The translations under genes were made by a program, and so were the position numbers. The notes under the pieces are model-generated. The model ran no database searches. It was not told where the DNA came from and saw only the letters and a program-made list of their open reading frames with translations. From Streptomyces noursei ATCC 11455 (GTDB taxonomy: Bacteria; Actinomycetota; Actinomycetes; Streptomycetales; Streptomycetaceae), in assembly GCF_001704275.1 (NCBI RefSeq), contig NZ_CP011533.1, positions 682,001 through 746,000 on the forward strand: DNA of 64,000 nt, written 5' to 3'. Positions 49,613-58,612 of the stretch are shown piece after piece. Within the stretch, counting starts at the first letter, position 1. The number at the start of each line of letters is the position of its first letter.

Positions 49613-52600
49613 ATGGACATCGCACTTCCGACCGACGACACCGGCAGCCCTGCGCGCTGCTGTGTGTTTCTCTCCGACAACAGGACCGGCGGCCCCGTAT
49701 CCGGGGCGTTGGCCTTCCTCGAAGCCCAACTGACCGTCACCGACGGGGGTTCGGGCAGCGACGTGGGGATCGCTGCCGGTACCGGGAATCCGGTCCGTAT
49801 CCCGTTGGGACTGCTCGGCAGTGACCACGCCGGGTACCTCTCGTGGGACCTGGCGCCACTGTGGCGGCAGGCCCTGCAACTGGCCGAGCGGCCCGACGGC
49901 TCCACCGCCGAGGTCCGGCTCGCCCATGTGTGGCTGTACCTGGGCGGTCCGCTGCAGAGCGCGGTGGACGTCCTGGCCGAGGCCGACGAACGGGCGCAGG
50001 CACTGGTCCTGCGGCTCGGCGTGGACCGGGGCGGAGTCTTCACCGGCTCCGCCACCGGCTTCCCCGCCATGCAGTCACCCTCTCTCCTGGACTGGTACCT
50101 CTCGCCGGGCTCCTTCGCCTACGTACCGGCCGAACTCATCGGTCAGGGCGGCTGCGAGACCCTGCTGCCCTCCAATGTGGCCACCCAGCAGTACCAGGTG
50201 CACCAGATCGTGACCGTCCCGCATCTCCTGGCCAACCTGGACTACGGCGCGCAGTACGCGTCCGCGGCCGGGGACCGCGTCGGCACCGACTCGACCGGTG
50301 TTCCGGTGCCGATCGCCCTGGTGATCAGCTACGACGTCACCTGGATTCCGGTGGGGCACGGGCTCGGCCAGGTGACCTACAGCCTTCCGCTGGCGCCGGG
50401 CGAACAGGTGCAGCTCGCGGTGGTGGACTGGTCGCGCACCTCGACGGACAGTCGGCTGGAGGACATCGCGCTCACCGATGACCTGGAGCACGCGCTCACC
50501 CGCGACCGGACGGTCGACGAGGTGGTCAAGGGCGCCGTCAACGAGTGGCAGCGCGGTGGGTCGGTGATGGCCGGCGTGGCCGGGGCGGCGTCGATGGGCA
50601 TGTTCGGCGGGTCCGCCGCGATCGGCGGCGGCTACGCCACCACGACCGGCGACCGCAGCGTGTCGGCGGACACCGTGCAGAACCTGCACGACCAGATCCG
50701 CCAGCACTCCACCTCCGTGCGCGACATGCGCAGCACGGTCGTCGTGCAGTCCCGCCAGGCGGAGCACTCCACCGCCCAGACCAGGACCGTGCGCAACCAC
50801 AATCACGCGCATGCGATGACGCTGCTCTATTACGAGGTGCTGCGGCACTTCCGGGTGCTCGTCGAGCGCGGCACGGTCCGTCCGGCCGTCCTGCTGCCCG
50901 CCGCGTCCCCGAACCTCGACGACGAACTGGTCATCGTCCGCTACCGCCGCCTCCTTCAGGCCGGGCTGCTCGACCCGCAGCTGGCCGGCGGATTCGACGC
51001 GGTGGAGAAGTACGCCGCCTGGCAGGAGCTGCAGCCCGAGGTGCCGGTTCCGCCCGACCCGGGCAGCGTCGAGTTCATCCTCTTCCAGTTCCGCTTCACC
51101 ATCGGTGATCTGTCCAATTTCCAGGACCGGGTGCCCACGACGGTCGCCCTGACCCAGCGGGCGCCGGACGGCGGTCAGAGGGTCACGTACCTGGTCCGTC
51201 CGCAGCACAGTGACTGGGACCCCGACCCGACCCACCTGCAGAACCCCGGCGACTTCCAGCACACCCACGCCATGGTCGATCTCGCCGGGGTGCCCCGCTC
51301 CGACGAGCGCGTCAACTGGCGTGATCTGCGGACGATTTCGGTGACCCTCACGCCGCCCTACACCGAGGGCCGCAACGACGACGTCGCCGTGGAGCACCTG
51401 GTCGTCACGGCCGTGGACACCGCGGGCAACACCCACCTCCTGGTGGACGAGCCCAGCGGCAAACTGTTCCAGAAGCCGTCCACGACCTGGGCCCTGGCGG
51501 TCCGCCAGGCACCGGAGCCGGCGCCGGCGCCGACCCCGTTCCAACGGCTCGGCGACGAGGAGAACCTGCTCCGGATCCGGCTGCGCCGGCATCTGGTGCA
51601 GAACCGCGAGCACTACTACCGGCTGATCCGGCTCGGCGAGGACCCCAACGCCCGGTGGACGGAGCTGGCGGGCAGCAGTCTCACCGTCGGCGGCACCACA
51701 CGCCCGCTGTTCCAGGCCGTCGAGAACCGCGCCGTGGAGGTACTCGGGGACGCCACGGCCTTCCCGCTCGATCCCGCCCTGTTCGACGGCTCGGGCGAGG
51801 GACGGGTACGCCTTCCGAAGGTGGATCCCGCCCGCAGTGAACAACTGATCAGCCTGCCCACCCGTGGGATCTTCGCCGAGGCCAAGCTCGGCCACTGCAA
51901 CTCCGCCGAGGTCATCGACAACACCCGGTTCTGGGACTGGCAGAAGTCGCCGGATCCGGACAGCGCCCCACAGATCGCCCCGGTGTCCACGGCGAGCCGC
52001 GAGGTGGTCGTCTCCACCACGCCCTCGGGGCTGCCCGCCTCGGCGGTGACCATCGTCCAGCCGCCGCAGGCCCCGGACCCGGTGGGGATGGCGGCGGCTC
52101 TGCAACTCCTCGGCAAGGGCGACATCTTCCGCGACGAGTCGATGCAGAAGGAGGTCGCCGCGCTGCTGACCTCGCTCGCGAGCAACGCGGCCGGCCTGGC
52201 GGGCAAGAACCCCGGCACGCCCGGTACTTCCGGCACGCCCGGCACCGGCTCGACGCCAGGCGGCGGGGCGGGTACGGGCGCTCCCGGCACCGGAACGGGT
52301 ACCGGCCCCGGCGCTCCGTCCGGCGGCGCGGGTACCCCGGGCGGCGGTACGCCCGGCGGTGGCACCGGAACCGGAGGCACCACGTCCCCGGGCACCGGCG
52401 GAACGCCCCCCGGTACGGGCGGCACCCCGGGTGCCCCGGGTCCCGGTACGCAACCCGGCACGGGTGACGGCGGCCCCGGCGCTCCGAAGCCGCCCGCTCC
52501 CGCGCCGCACCCCACGCCCCGGCCACCCGTGCCGATCGGCTCCGGCAACCGGTCGTTCGTCTTCAGCTTCGCCCCGGTCAGCTTCGGCCCCAGCGAGGCG

Positions 52601-53152
52601 GACTGGGAGCGCGGCAGGTTCGCCGTCGCGATCTTCCAGGACGGCAAGCCGGTCCTCGGCCAGGACAATGTGGTGCCGGCGGCGCCCAGCATCATCCTCA
52701 ACGGCAAGGTCGCCCTGGACAAACCGCTGGACATCGTGGTCGACGGCTCCTCCACCCACTGGGTGGCCTACCCCTCGATCTACTCGTCCGCCATGGCGGG
52801 CAACCCGGCCACCGTCGGGACGGCGCCCGGCATCCTGATCACCACGCATCTCGTCGGCAAGCTGACGCTCGCCAGTCTCGATCCCGGACAGCGCAGCTAC
52901 GTCTTCTCGATCCAACGGGACGTCAAGTTCACCTCGGTGACGCTGAGCGAGCAGCAGATCCGCCAGCAGGGACTGGAGCAGGTGGTGTCGGGGCAGATCA
53001 ACGCCAGCTTCGACAAGGTGATCTCGTTCGGTGCCGGGCTCAGCTCGTCGGAGACGTCGTCCACCAGCACAGGGACGACCACCAACAAGACCGACACCGT
53101 GCCGGTCACCTACTTCAGCGGACTGATGTCCATCAATCCGGTCAAGAGCTGA
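49613..53152 (+). CDS. 1179-residue protein of unknown function with Gly/Thr/Pro-rich linker
   Basis: ATG 49613 follows GGGGGGAACC. There is no signal peptide. Residues ~1-315 are an alpha/beta part with TQQYQVHQIVTVPHLLANLD and SYDVTWIPVGHGLGQ. A Gly-rich segment (~315-350, GVAGAASMGMFGGSAAIGGG) and a helical segment around VRNHNHAHAMTLLYYEVLRHF (~395-415) follow. After a mixed region to ~860 comes a ~115-residue linker of GTPG/GTGTG type (nucleotides ~52204-52550). The last ~200 residues form a separate beta-rich domain ending in SSSETSSTSTGTTTNKTD. I do not recognise any family. A perfect hairpin follows. Confidence 0.88.
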   Translation: MDIALPTDDTGSPARCCVFLSDNRTGGPVSGALAFLEAQLTVTDGGSGSDVGIAAGTGNPVRIPLGLLGSDHAGYLSWDLAPLWRQALQLAERPDGSTAEVRLAHVWLYLGGPLQSAVDVLAEADERAQALVLRLGVDRGGVFTGSATGFPAMQSPSLLDWYLSPGSFAYVPAELIGQGGCETLLPSNVATQQYQVHQIVTVPHLLANLDYGAQYASAAGDRVGTDSTGVPVPIALVISYDVTWIPVGHGLGQVTYSLPLAPGEQVQLAVVDWSRTSTDSRLEDIALTDDLEHALTRDRTVDEVVKGAVNEWQRGGSVMAGVAGAASMGMFGGSAAIGGGYATTTGDRSVSADTVQNLHDQIRQHSTSVRDMRSTVVVQSRQAEHSTAQTRTVRNHNHAHAMTLLYYEVLRHFRVLVERGTVRPAVLLPAASPNLDDELVIVRYRRLLQAGLLDPQLAGGFDAVEKYAAWQELQPEVPVPPDPGSVEFILFQFRFTIGDLSNFQDRVPTTVALTQRAPDGGQRVTYLVRPQHSDWDPDPTHLQNPGDFQHTHAMVDLAGVPRSDERVNWRDLRTISVTLTPPYTEGRNDDVAVEHLVVTAVDTAGNTHLLVDEPSGKLFQKPSTTWALAVRQAPEPAPAPTPFQRLGDEENLLRIRLRRHLVQNREHYYRLIRLGEDPNARWTELAGSSLTVGGTTRPLFQAVENRAVEVLGDATAFPLDPALFDGSGEGRVRLPKVDPARSEQLISLPTRGIFAEAKLGHCNSAEVIDNTRFWDWQKSPDPDSAPQIAPVSTASREVVVSTTPSGLPASAVTIVQPPQAPDPVGMAAALQLLGKGDIFRDESMQKEVAALLTSLASNAAGLAGKNPGTPGTSGTPGTGSTPGGGAGTGAPGTGTGTGPGAPSGGAGTPGGGTPGGGTGTGGTTSPGTGGTPPGTGGTPGAPGPGTQPGTGDGGPGAPKPPAPAPHPTPRPPVPIGSGNRSFVFSFAPVSFGPSEADWERGRFAVAIFQDGKPVLGQDNVVPAAPSIILNGKVALDKPLDIVVDGSSTHWVAYPSIYSSAMAGNPATVGTAPGILITTHLVGKLTLASLDPGQRSYVFSIQRDVKFTSVTLSEQQIRQQGLEQVVSGQINASFDKVISFGAGLSSSETSSTSTGTTTNKTDTVPVTYFSGLMSINPVKS

Positions 53153-53162
53153 CGACCCGCGA

Positions 53163-53196
53163 CGGGGCCGGCGGCAGGTACGCACCGCCGGCCCCG
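53163..53196. terminator. Perfect 12-bp bidirectional terminator
   Basis: CGGGGCCGGCGG (53163-53174) and CCGCCGGCCCCG (53185-53196) are exact complements with a 10-base loop. It stands between the convergent 1179-residue protein and methyltransferase genes. Confidence 0.85.
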
Positions 53197-53205
53197 CCCG
53201 GGCGA

Positions 53206-53964
53206 TCAGCTCGGCTTGGTGCCGGACACCACCGCGGTCGGTATCCAGGGGCCGCTCCACCACATCCGGGCTCCCGCGGCACGACGGGTGAGGCTGCGCA
53301 TCCCCAGCCGCTGCAGATCAGCGCCGTACTGGCGGGTGTTGCGGATATCGGCGAGGACGAGGCGGCCGCCCGGCCGGAGCACGCGGACCGCCTCCTCGAT
53401 CGCCGAGGTACGGCCGGCCCGATCGGAGATGTTGTGCAGCGCCAGGCTGCTGACCACGACGTCGAACTGATCGCATTCGAAAGGGAGTTGCGTCATGTCG
53501 GCGGTGTGCAGCTCGATCCGGTCGGCCACGCCCTCGGCCCGCGCGTTGCGCTCGGTGGCGGCCGGGTCGTTGCCAGTCTGGTCCTGGCTGCGCCACAGGT
53601 CGACGCCGTACGCCCGGCCGTCGGGGAGGCGGCGGGCGGCCGCCAGGAGCACCGCGCCCCGCCCGCAGCCCAGATCGAGGACGCGCTCGTCCCCGCGTAA
53701 CGCCAGTTGGTCCAGGAGCTTCTCCCAGACCACGAACTTGCCGCGGCGGGTCGTGTACAGGTACACCCCCGCGCAGACGAGCGCGGCGCAGCCGGCGAAG
53801 AGCGCCCAGGGTGCGGGGGTCAGACCGGCCACGGCAAAGGTGACGACGCCCCAGGCCAACAGCCCGATGCCCACGGCCCCGTACAGCGTCGGTACATAGG
53901 GGGCGTCCACGCCGTACTTGCCCTGACGCCGGGCAGCGGGTCGATGTGACGTACGGTGAGTCAA
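53206..53964 (-). CDS. Class I SAM-dependent methyltransferase, membrane-anchored
   Basis: A 252-residue protein from TTG 53964 with AAGGAG five bases upstream. Two hydrophobic helices near residues 20-65 (GAVGIGLLAWGVVTFAVAGL and ALFAGCAALVCAGVYLYTT) precede the catalytic part. VLDLGCGRGAVLLAAARRL is the SAM-binding motif I; GVDLWRSQDQTG and DVVVSSLALHNI follow. The acceptor is unknown. It is leftward and its upstream region borders the ABC-F remnant. Confidence 0.9.
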   Translation of the reverse strand: MTHRTSHRPAARRQGKYGVDAPYVPTLYGAVGIGLLAWGVVTFAVAGLTPAPWALFAGCAALVCAGVYLYTTRRGKFVVWEKLLDQLALRGDERVLDLGCGRGAVLLAAARRLPDGRAYGVDLWRSQDQTGNDPAATERNARAEGVADRIELHTADMTQLPFECDQFDVVVSSLALHNISDRAGRTSAIEEAVRVLRPGGRLVLADIRNTRQYGADLQRLGMRSLTRRAAGARMWWSGPWIPTAVVSGTKPS

Positions 53965-54123
53965 GATGGCTCCTTGTTGGTGATGGGTGCCGTGGCCGTG
54001 CCGTGACTGTGCCGCGGCCGGTGGCCGGCGCCGCACTCGCCGGCCCGGTCGCGGCGGATTCCGACACTCAGAAGTCGTCCGCGGCGCATTTCCCCTACGG
54101 AGCACGGGGATTGGCCGTGGAGA

Positions 54124-54506
54124 TCAGAACATTGTGGCCTCCTGACACTGTGTGAGTCGACCGGTGTTCAGTTCCAGACGGGTGCCGGAGAAGCGGGTGC
54201 GCAGACGGCGGTCTTGGGTGACGACGACCACCGCGCCTCGGTATGCGGCCAGCGCTCCCTCCAGTTCCTCGACCAGGGCCGGGGAGAGATGGTTGGTGGG
54301 CTCGTCCAGCAACAGCGTGGCGGCCGGCGCGAGGCGCGATCGCTCACCGCCGGACAGCGTGAGGCGTCCAGTGCGGCCGTCAGCCGGGCTCCGGCCAGGC
54401 ACTGGAGCTCGGCCTCGGCTCGGTGCATCCGCGCTTCGAGATCGCGCAGATCGGCGAGTGCCACGTCCACGGCGTCCTGGACGGTCGCCCCACCGGGCAC
54501 CTCCAT
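54124..54506 (-). pseudogene. Remnant of an ABC-F ATPase
   Basis: Two pieces in different frames match an ABC-F protein: GATVQDAVDVALADLRDLEARM from a middle helix region (frame starting 54506), and the C-terminal signature LTLSGGERSRL, LLLDEPTNHLSPALVEELEG and AYRGAVVVVTQDRRL. The Walker A segments and the first ATPase domain are missing, with an internal deletion and frame change near 54370. ABC-F proteins protect ribosomes from antibiotics; this copy cannot. Confidence 0.7.
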
Positions 54507-54515
54507 GACGGGCGT

Positions 54516-54848
54516 TCAGTCGACGGTCGGCCAGTCCCAACCGAGTTGGAGGAACAGCCCCAGTCGGTCGGACACGCCGCGGATCTCACTGATGCGGCCG
54601 TCGGCGACGGTGAAGACGAATATCGCCTCGTTCTCGAAGCTGCGGCCGGTCGGTACGGGCATGCGGGGGTACGCACCGGAGCTGACACCGCTCTGGGTGA
54701 TGCGGGCGACGACCCTGTCGCCCTCGGCGATCAGCTCGTCGATCCGGGCCCGGTAGGGCGCGAGTGCCGCGAGTTGGGTGGCGATCGCGGCGAAGGCGGC
54801 GCCGGGTTCGTCCGGCTCGCCATGGATGACCTTGTTGTGGTCCACCAC
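54516..54848 (-). pseudogene. SnoaL-like protein missing its N-terminus
   Basis: From GTG 54848 (110 residues) the frame reads VVDHNKVIHGEPDEPGAAF, then FENEAIFVFTVADGRISEI and the C-terminal GLFLQLGWDW, the SnoaL/NTF2-like fold. The first ~30 residues (helix 1) are gone. Homology stops at ~54850, where the rightward TetR remnant starts. It might still be translated. Confidence 0.55.
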
Positions 54849-54849
54849 G

Positions 54850-55321
54850 TCCGCCGGCCCTGCTGGACGGCCTCGTGGAGCGAGTGGTCGCGACCGTTCG
54901 ACCGTCATTCGACGGGCCGGCGGGCGAGTGGCCGCAGCACCTGCGGGCCTTCGCGGCCGCCTTCCGGGACGAGCTGCTGCGGCACCCCGGCGTGATCGTG
55001 CTGATCGCCACCCGCCCCGCCCGGTCCCCCGCCGCACTCAAGGCGGTCGAGGACACCGCCGCCGCACTCGGACGCGCCGGAATCGCACCGCTCCGGGCAC
55101 TGAGGATCGTCAACTCCGTGGCCACCTTCGTGATCGGCCACTGCCTCGCCGAGGCCGCCACCACACCGGGGCACCCCGAGCAGGTCACGGACGACGCGCT
55201 CGATCTCGCGACCTTCCCCACCCTCGCCGCCGCCGTCGAAGCCGGACTGGGCACCCCCGCAGACCACCAGGCGCGCTTCGACCTCGCCCTGGATGCCCTG
55301 TTGTCCGGCCTCGGCCACTGA
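54850..55321 (+). pseudogene. TetR regulator C-terminal remnant
   Basis: The frame reads LLDGLVERVVATVRPSFDG onward: a TetR C-terminal ligand-binding domain (AFAAAFRDELLRHPG, ALRIVNSVATFVIGHCLAEA) ending at 55321. The helix-turn-helix is absent. An ATG/GTG inside (54875) would give ~148 residues without DNA-binding. The remnant faces away from the SnoaL remnant with no gap. Confidence 0.6.
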
Positions 55322-55427
55322 CCGCCGCCGACCGGGTCCCGGCCCGACGCCGGGGCCCCTCAAGGCCCTCCGCTGCTCGGCCTGTTGACCTGCTCGCGCG
55401 CGTACCTGGGGAGGGACGGAACGCCGC

Positions 55428-55619
55428 TTACCGGATCCAAGGGTTCGCGCTGGCGGCTCTGTTGGGAGACCGCTTGGCGGGCGGGGCGAGGTGAGCGGCC
55501 GCCACCGCGGTCGTGAGACGAGCGGCCCGAGCCGCGTGGAACGGCGTGGTGCTCACCTCTTCACTCCCCGCCGCACCGCCGGCGGCATGGTCCTCTGGAG
55601 CAGTGTCGTGTTCCGCCAT
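55428..55619 (-). CDS. Small hypothetical protein, weak support
   Basis: ATG 55619 has AAAGG nine bases upstream and GAGG three bases upstream; the frame gives 63 residues starting MAEHDTAPEDHAAGGAAGSE. It has no membrane segment or known motif. The acidic N-terminal half and the Ala/Arg/Pro-rich second half could be a chance frame. Confidence 0.3.
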   Translation of the reverse strand: MAEHDTAPEDHAAGGAAGSEEVSTTPFHAARAARLTTAVAAAHLAPPAKRSPNRAASANPWIR

Positions 55620-55811
55620 GATCCTCGACCTTTCTGGCCGCCCCTCGGCGCCAGCCACATCCTGCAGCCCACCCCGGTACGCTGACCGGGAAATCACTTA
55701 AATTCCCCCGCACGCGCAGCCTTGGCCCGAGCTCCCGCTCCCCCCGCGTGCGCCGGCCGCGCCTATGGCCGGCCCGCGAGCTGTCCGAGCCCCGGAAACG
55801 TCGGCGCCCCC

Positions 55812-56528
55812 TCAGCGGACGACCTTGATGCCGAAGTGGCCGCCGAACTTCTGGCCGAGTCCGAAACCGATGGCGGAGTGCATGTGGGCGTACATCTCCA
55901 TGCCGCGGGCGCAGACCAGGGGGCCGAGGTCGAGGATGTCGTTCCACCCGTAGGACTTCAGCAGGTCGATGGTCTGCTGCTTGGCATCGGCGTGCTCGCC
56001 GGCGACGAACATGGTGTGGTCGCCCCCGCCGATCGCCTGCGGGTCGACCACGGTGGACTGCTCCTGGGTGACGAATGACTTGACGACCTTGGTCTGCGGC
56101 AGGGCGCGTTGGATCTGCTCGCCGAGGCTGTCGGTGTCGCACGGGTCGAGCTTCGGCATGACGCCCCATGGGGTGGGCCAGGGATGCTCGCTCCGGTGCT
56201 GGTAGACGAAGGGCACGGCGTAGTCGATCAGGGTCTTGCGGGTCAGTTGGTCGGCGCTGGCGGTGAGCGTGGCGACGGCGTTGTGTCCGTCGATGCCGTT
56301 GATGACCAGTTCGGCCGCGGCCGCGGCCGCGCCGAAAGGCAGCAGGGTGAGGCCGGGGTGGTCGGCGAGGAACTGCTTGTAGGGCGGGTTGCCCATCATG
56401 TCCGGCTCGCTGCGGGCCAGGGTGGCCTCCGGGTCGCGGGTGCCGACGAACACGTCGTGGCCGAGTTCGGCGAGTTTGGCGGCGTGCGCGCGGCCACCGC
56501 CGCCGGTGCCGAGAACTGCGATCTTCAT
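55812..56528 (-). CDS. F420-reductase-like NAD(P)-binding protein, paralogue 2
   Basis: A 238-residue Rossmann protein from ATG 56528. MKIAVLGTGGGGRAHAAKLAE is the NAD(P)-binding start. It is very similar along its length to the protein at 38092-38802 (for example GIDGHNAV, DSLGEQIQRALP, GGGDHTMFVAG). It lies alone next to a run of gene remnants and is divergent from the GH5 gene. Substrate and cofactor are not known from sequence. Confidence 0.87.
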   Translation of the reverse strand: MKIAVLGTGGGGRAHAAKLAELGHDVFVGTRDPEATLARSEPDMMGNPPYKQFLADHPGLTLLPFGAAAAAAELVINGIDGHNAVATLTASADQLTRKTLIDYAVPFVYQHRSEHPWPTPWGVMPKLDPCDTDSLGEQIQRALPQTKVVKSFVTQEQSTVVDPQAIGGGDHTMFVAGEHADAKQQTIDLLKSYGWNDILDLGPLVCARGMEMYAHMHSAIGFGLGQKFGGHFGIKVVR

Positions 56529-56974
56529 GGCGAACCTTCCGTTTCGATCTCGGGGGCGAAGCCGTGCTCGGACCGGTTGCGGACGCCCTTCGTCCCAGGG
56601 CTGCCGGCCGTGGAACACGTCGCCATCTTGATCACTGCTCGTTCCCGCGGTGGCCGCCGCGAGCCGTGAACGTCCTCTTTCACCCGGGCAGCCGGCGCAT
56701 CGGCGTGTCCGAGCAGCGGGGACGGCGGATTCTCACGCGCCCCGCTGGTGCACCCGGCGTCGGCGGGGGTGCACGGGCATCCGGCCGTACCGGGGCGGCG
56801 CCGTCCTTCCACCGGGCCGCGCGGCACACCTCCGTCATAGGTCTTCCGTCTGTGCCTTCCCTGGCGCAGAATCCCAGCGACCTGCCGACCCACCGCCATC
56901 GACCGCCCGATCGCCGAGTCCCAGACAGCCACGGCCACACCCACAGGGCACGGTCGCAGCCATTGGAGGCCGCC
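56529..56974. other. Divergent intergenic region, nothing recognised
   Basis: This 446-base gap separates the leftward reductase and the rightward GH5 gene. It must hold both promoters. Frames open into the GH5 gene from 56564 are not protein-like. No clear dyad is seen. Confidence 0.45.
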
Positions 56975-58537
56975 ATGCGTCTACGCCGCGTCGCCACGAC
57001 CGTCGTCCTCGGCGTGGCCCTGGTGTGTGTCGCCCCTGCTCCCAGTCCCGCCGTCGGGCGGGAAGTGGCGGGAGCGGCGGGGCCGGCGGCAGGGGCGACC
57101 GCCGGGCTCGGCTCGGCTGCCGCCCTCCGGACTGGGCAACCGTCGGGCTCCCGGCCCGGTGCGGCAGCCGCCTGGCCCGTGCCCACCGGCACCGTCACCG
57201 CGCCCGACGGCCGTACGCTCTTCGCCGACCGGCAGGGCCGGGTCCTGCGACTGCGCGGGCTCAACCTCGGCAAGACCGACACGGTGACCGAGGAGCACAT
57301 CGCCCATCTGGCACGCGACGGTTTCGACCTGGTGCGGCTCAACATCCAGTGGGAGAAGGTCGAACCGCACCGAGGGCGCTACGACACCGGCTATCTGCGC
57401 TACCTCGACCACATCCTGGACTGGGCCGACCGCTACCGGGTGCTGGTCCTGATCGACTGGCATCAGGACGTCTACGGCCCGGCGTTCGGCCACAACGGCA
57501 TCCCCGGCTGGGCCACCCGCACGGACGGCCTGCCCTTCGAGCCCAACCCCGACGACTGGTTCGCGGACTACTTCCAGCCCGCCGTTCAGGCCGCCTTCAG
57601 CCATCTGTACGACGACGCCGACCTGCGCGCCGCGCAGGGGGCCGCCTACGCCAAGGTCGCCGAGGTGCTGCGCGGACACCGTTCCCTGCTGGGCTACGAC
57701 CTGTTCAACGAACCGTTCGGGCCGGTGCCCGGCGACCCGGCCGACCCCCAGGACCAGATCGACGCCTCCGCCGCCCTGGAGCGAGGCCGCTTGGCGGACA
57801 TGTACCGGCGGCTTATCCACGCCGTCCGCTCCAGCGACCGCGATGCCTGGCTCTTCCTCGAACCCACCGTCCTGATCGGCCAGGGCGTTCCCACCAGCCT
57901 GCCCGCCTTCGACGACCCACGGCCCGGGGCGGACCGGCTCGGCTATGCCCCGCACTACTACGACACCGCCGTCGAATCGGGCGCCGACTGGGACCCGTCC
58001 TCCCGCTTCATCGAGCGCTACGAAGCCGCCGTAGCCGACTACCCCAGCACCAACCGGCTGCCGGTGCTGGTCGGCGAATGGGGTCCGCCGCAGGCCACCA
58101 CCCCCGGCAACGCACAGCTGATGCAGCGTCAAGTGGCGTCCATGGACCGCTTCGCCGCGGGCTGGGCCCTGTGGTATGACTGCCGCGCCGACAACGGCGG
58201 CGGCTACTGCGCCTACGACCGCAGCGGCGGCCCCGCCCCCGGCAAGGAGCCGGCCTTCGCCCCGTACGCCCCTGCGGTGGCCGGCATCCCGGACTCCGAG
58301 AGCTACGCCCCCACCACCCGGACCTACACGCTCACCATGACCGCGGACCGCACCACTCGGCATGCCTGGACGGTGCTGTCGCTCCCCGCGACGGCCTTTC
58401 CCCGCGGTGCCCGGGTGTCCGTCACGGGCGGTGGCCCGGCGGTGGTGGTGGGCGCCGGCGGCCCCGGCCGGGCCGGACTGCTGCTGCCGACGGCACGGCC
58501 GGGGGCCGCGGTACGCGCGACGGTGACCGCCCGATAG
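56975..58537 (+). CDS. Secreted GH5 glycoside hydrolase, endoglycoceramidase-like
   Basis: A 520-residue precursor from ATG 56975 with GGAGG five bases upstream. The signal peptide covers residues 1-27. The catalytic domain is GH5: LRLRGLNLGKTD, FDLVRLNIQWEKVEP, VLIDWHQDVYGP, acid/base E246 in YDLFNEPFGP and nucleophile E368 in VLVGEWGPP. The aromatic and HQDVYG pattern resembles endoglycoceramidases and related GH5 enzymes. A C-terminal ~85-residue domain has a beta-sandwich pattern. It would act on glycosides outside the cell; the exact substrate is uncertain. Confidence 0.9.
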   Translation: MRLRRVATTVVLGVALVCVAPAPSPAVGREVAGAAGPAAGATAGLGSAAALRTGQPSGSRPGAAAAWPVPTGTVTAPDGRTLFADRQGRVLRLRGLNLGKTDTVTEEHIAHLARDGFDLVRLNIQWEKVEPHRGRYDTGYLRYLDHILDWADRYRVLVLIDWHQDVYGPAFGHNGIPGWATRTDGLPFEPNPDDWFADYFQPAVQAAFSHLYDDADLRAAQGAAYAKVAEVLRGHRSLLGYDLFNEPFGPVPGDPADPQDQIDASAALERGRLADMYRRLIHAVRSSDRDAWLFLEPTVLIGQGVPTSLPAFDDPRPGADRLGYAPHYYDTAVESGADWDPSSRFIERYEAAVADYPSTNRLPVLVGEWGPPQATTPGNAQLMQRQVASMDRFAAGWALWYDCRADNGGGYCAYDRSGGPAPGKEPAFAPYAPAVAGIPDSESYAPTTRTYTLTMTADRTTRHAWTVLSLPATAFPRGARVSVTGGGPAVVVGAGGPGRAGLLLPTARPGAAVRATVTAR

Positions 58538-58612
58538 GGCGCTGAGCGGAGGGTGCGCCGACGGCAGCGGCCCCGTCTCTTGGTGACGGCGTGGCCGCAG
58601 CGCGGCCCGCGC

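Noticed and set aside
50075..53263. A 1062-codon open frame antisense to the 1179-residue protein
   Set aside because: High-GC codon bias leaves the antisense frame open; the translation has no domain pattern and no ribosome site.
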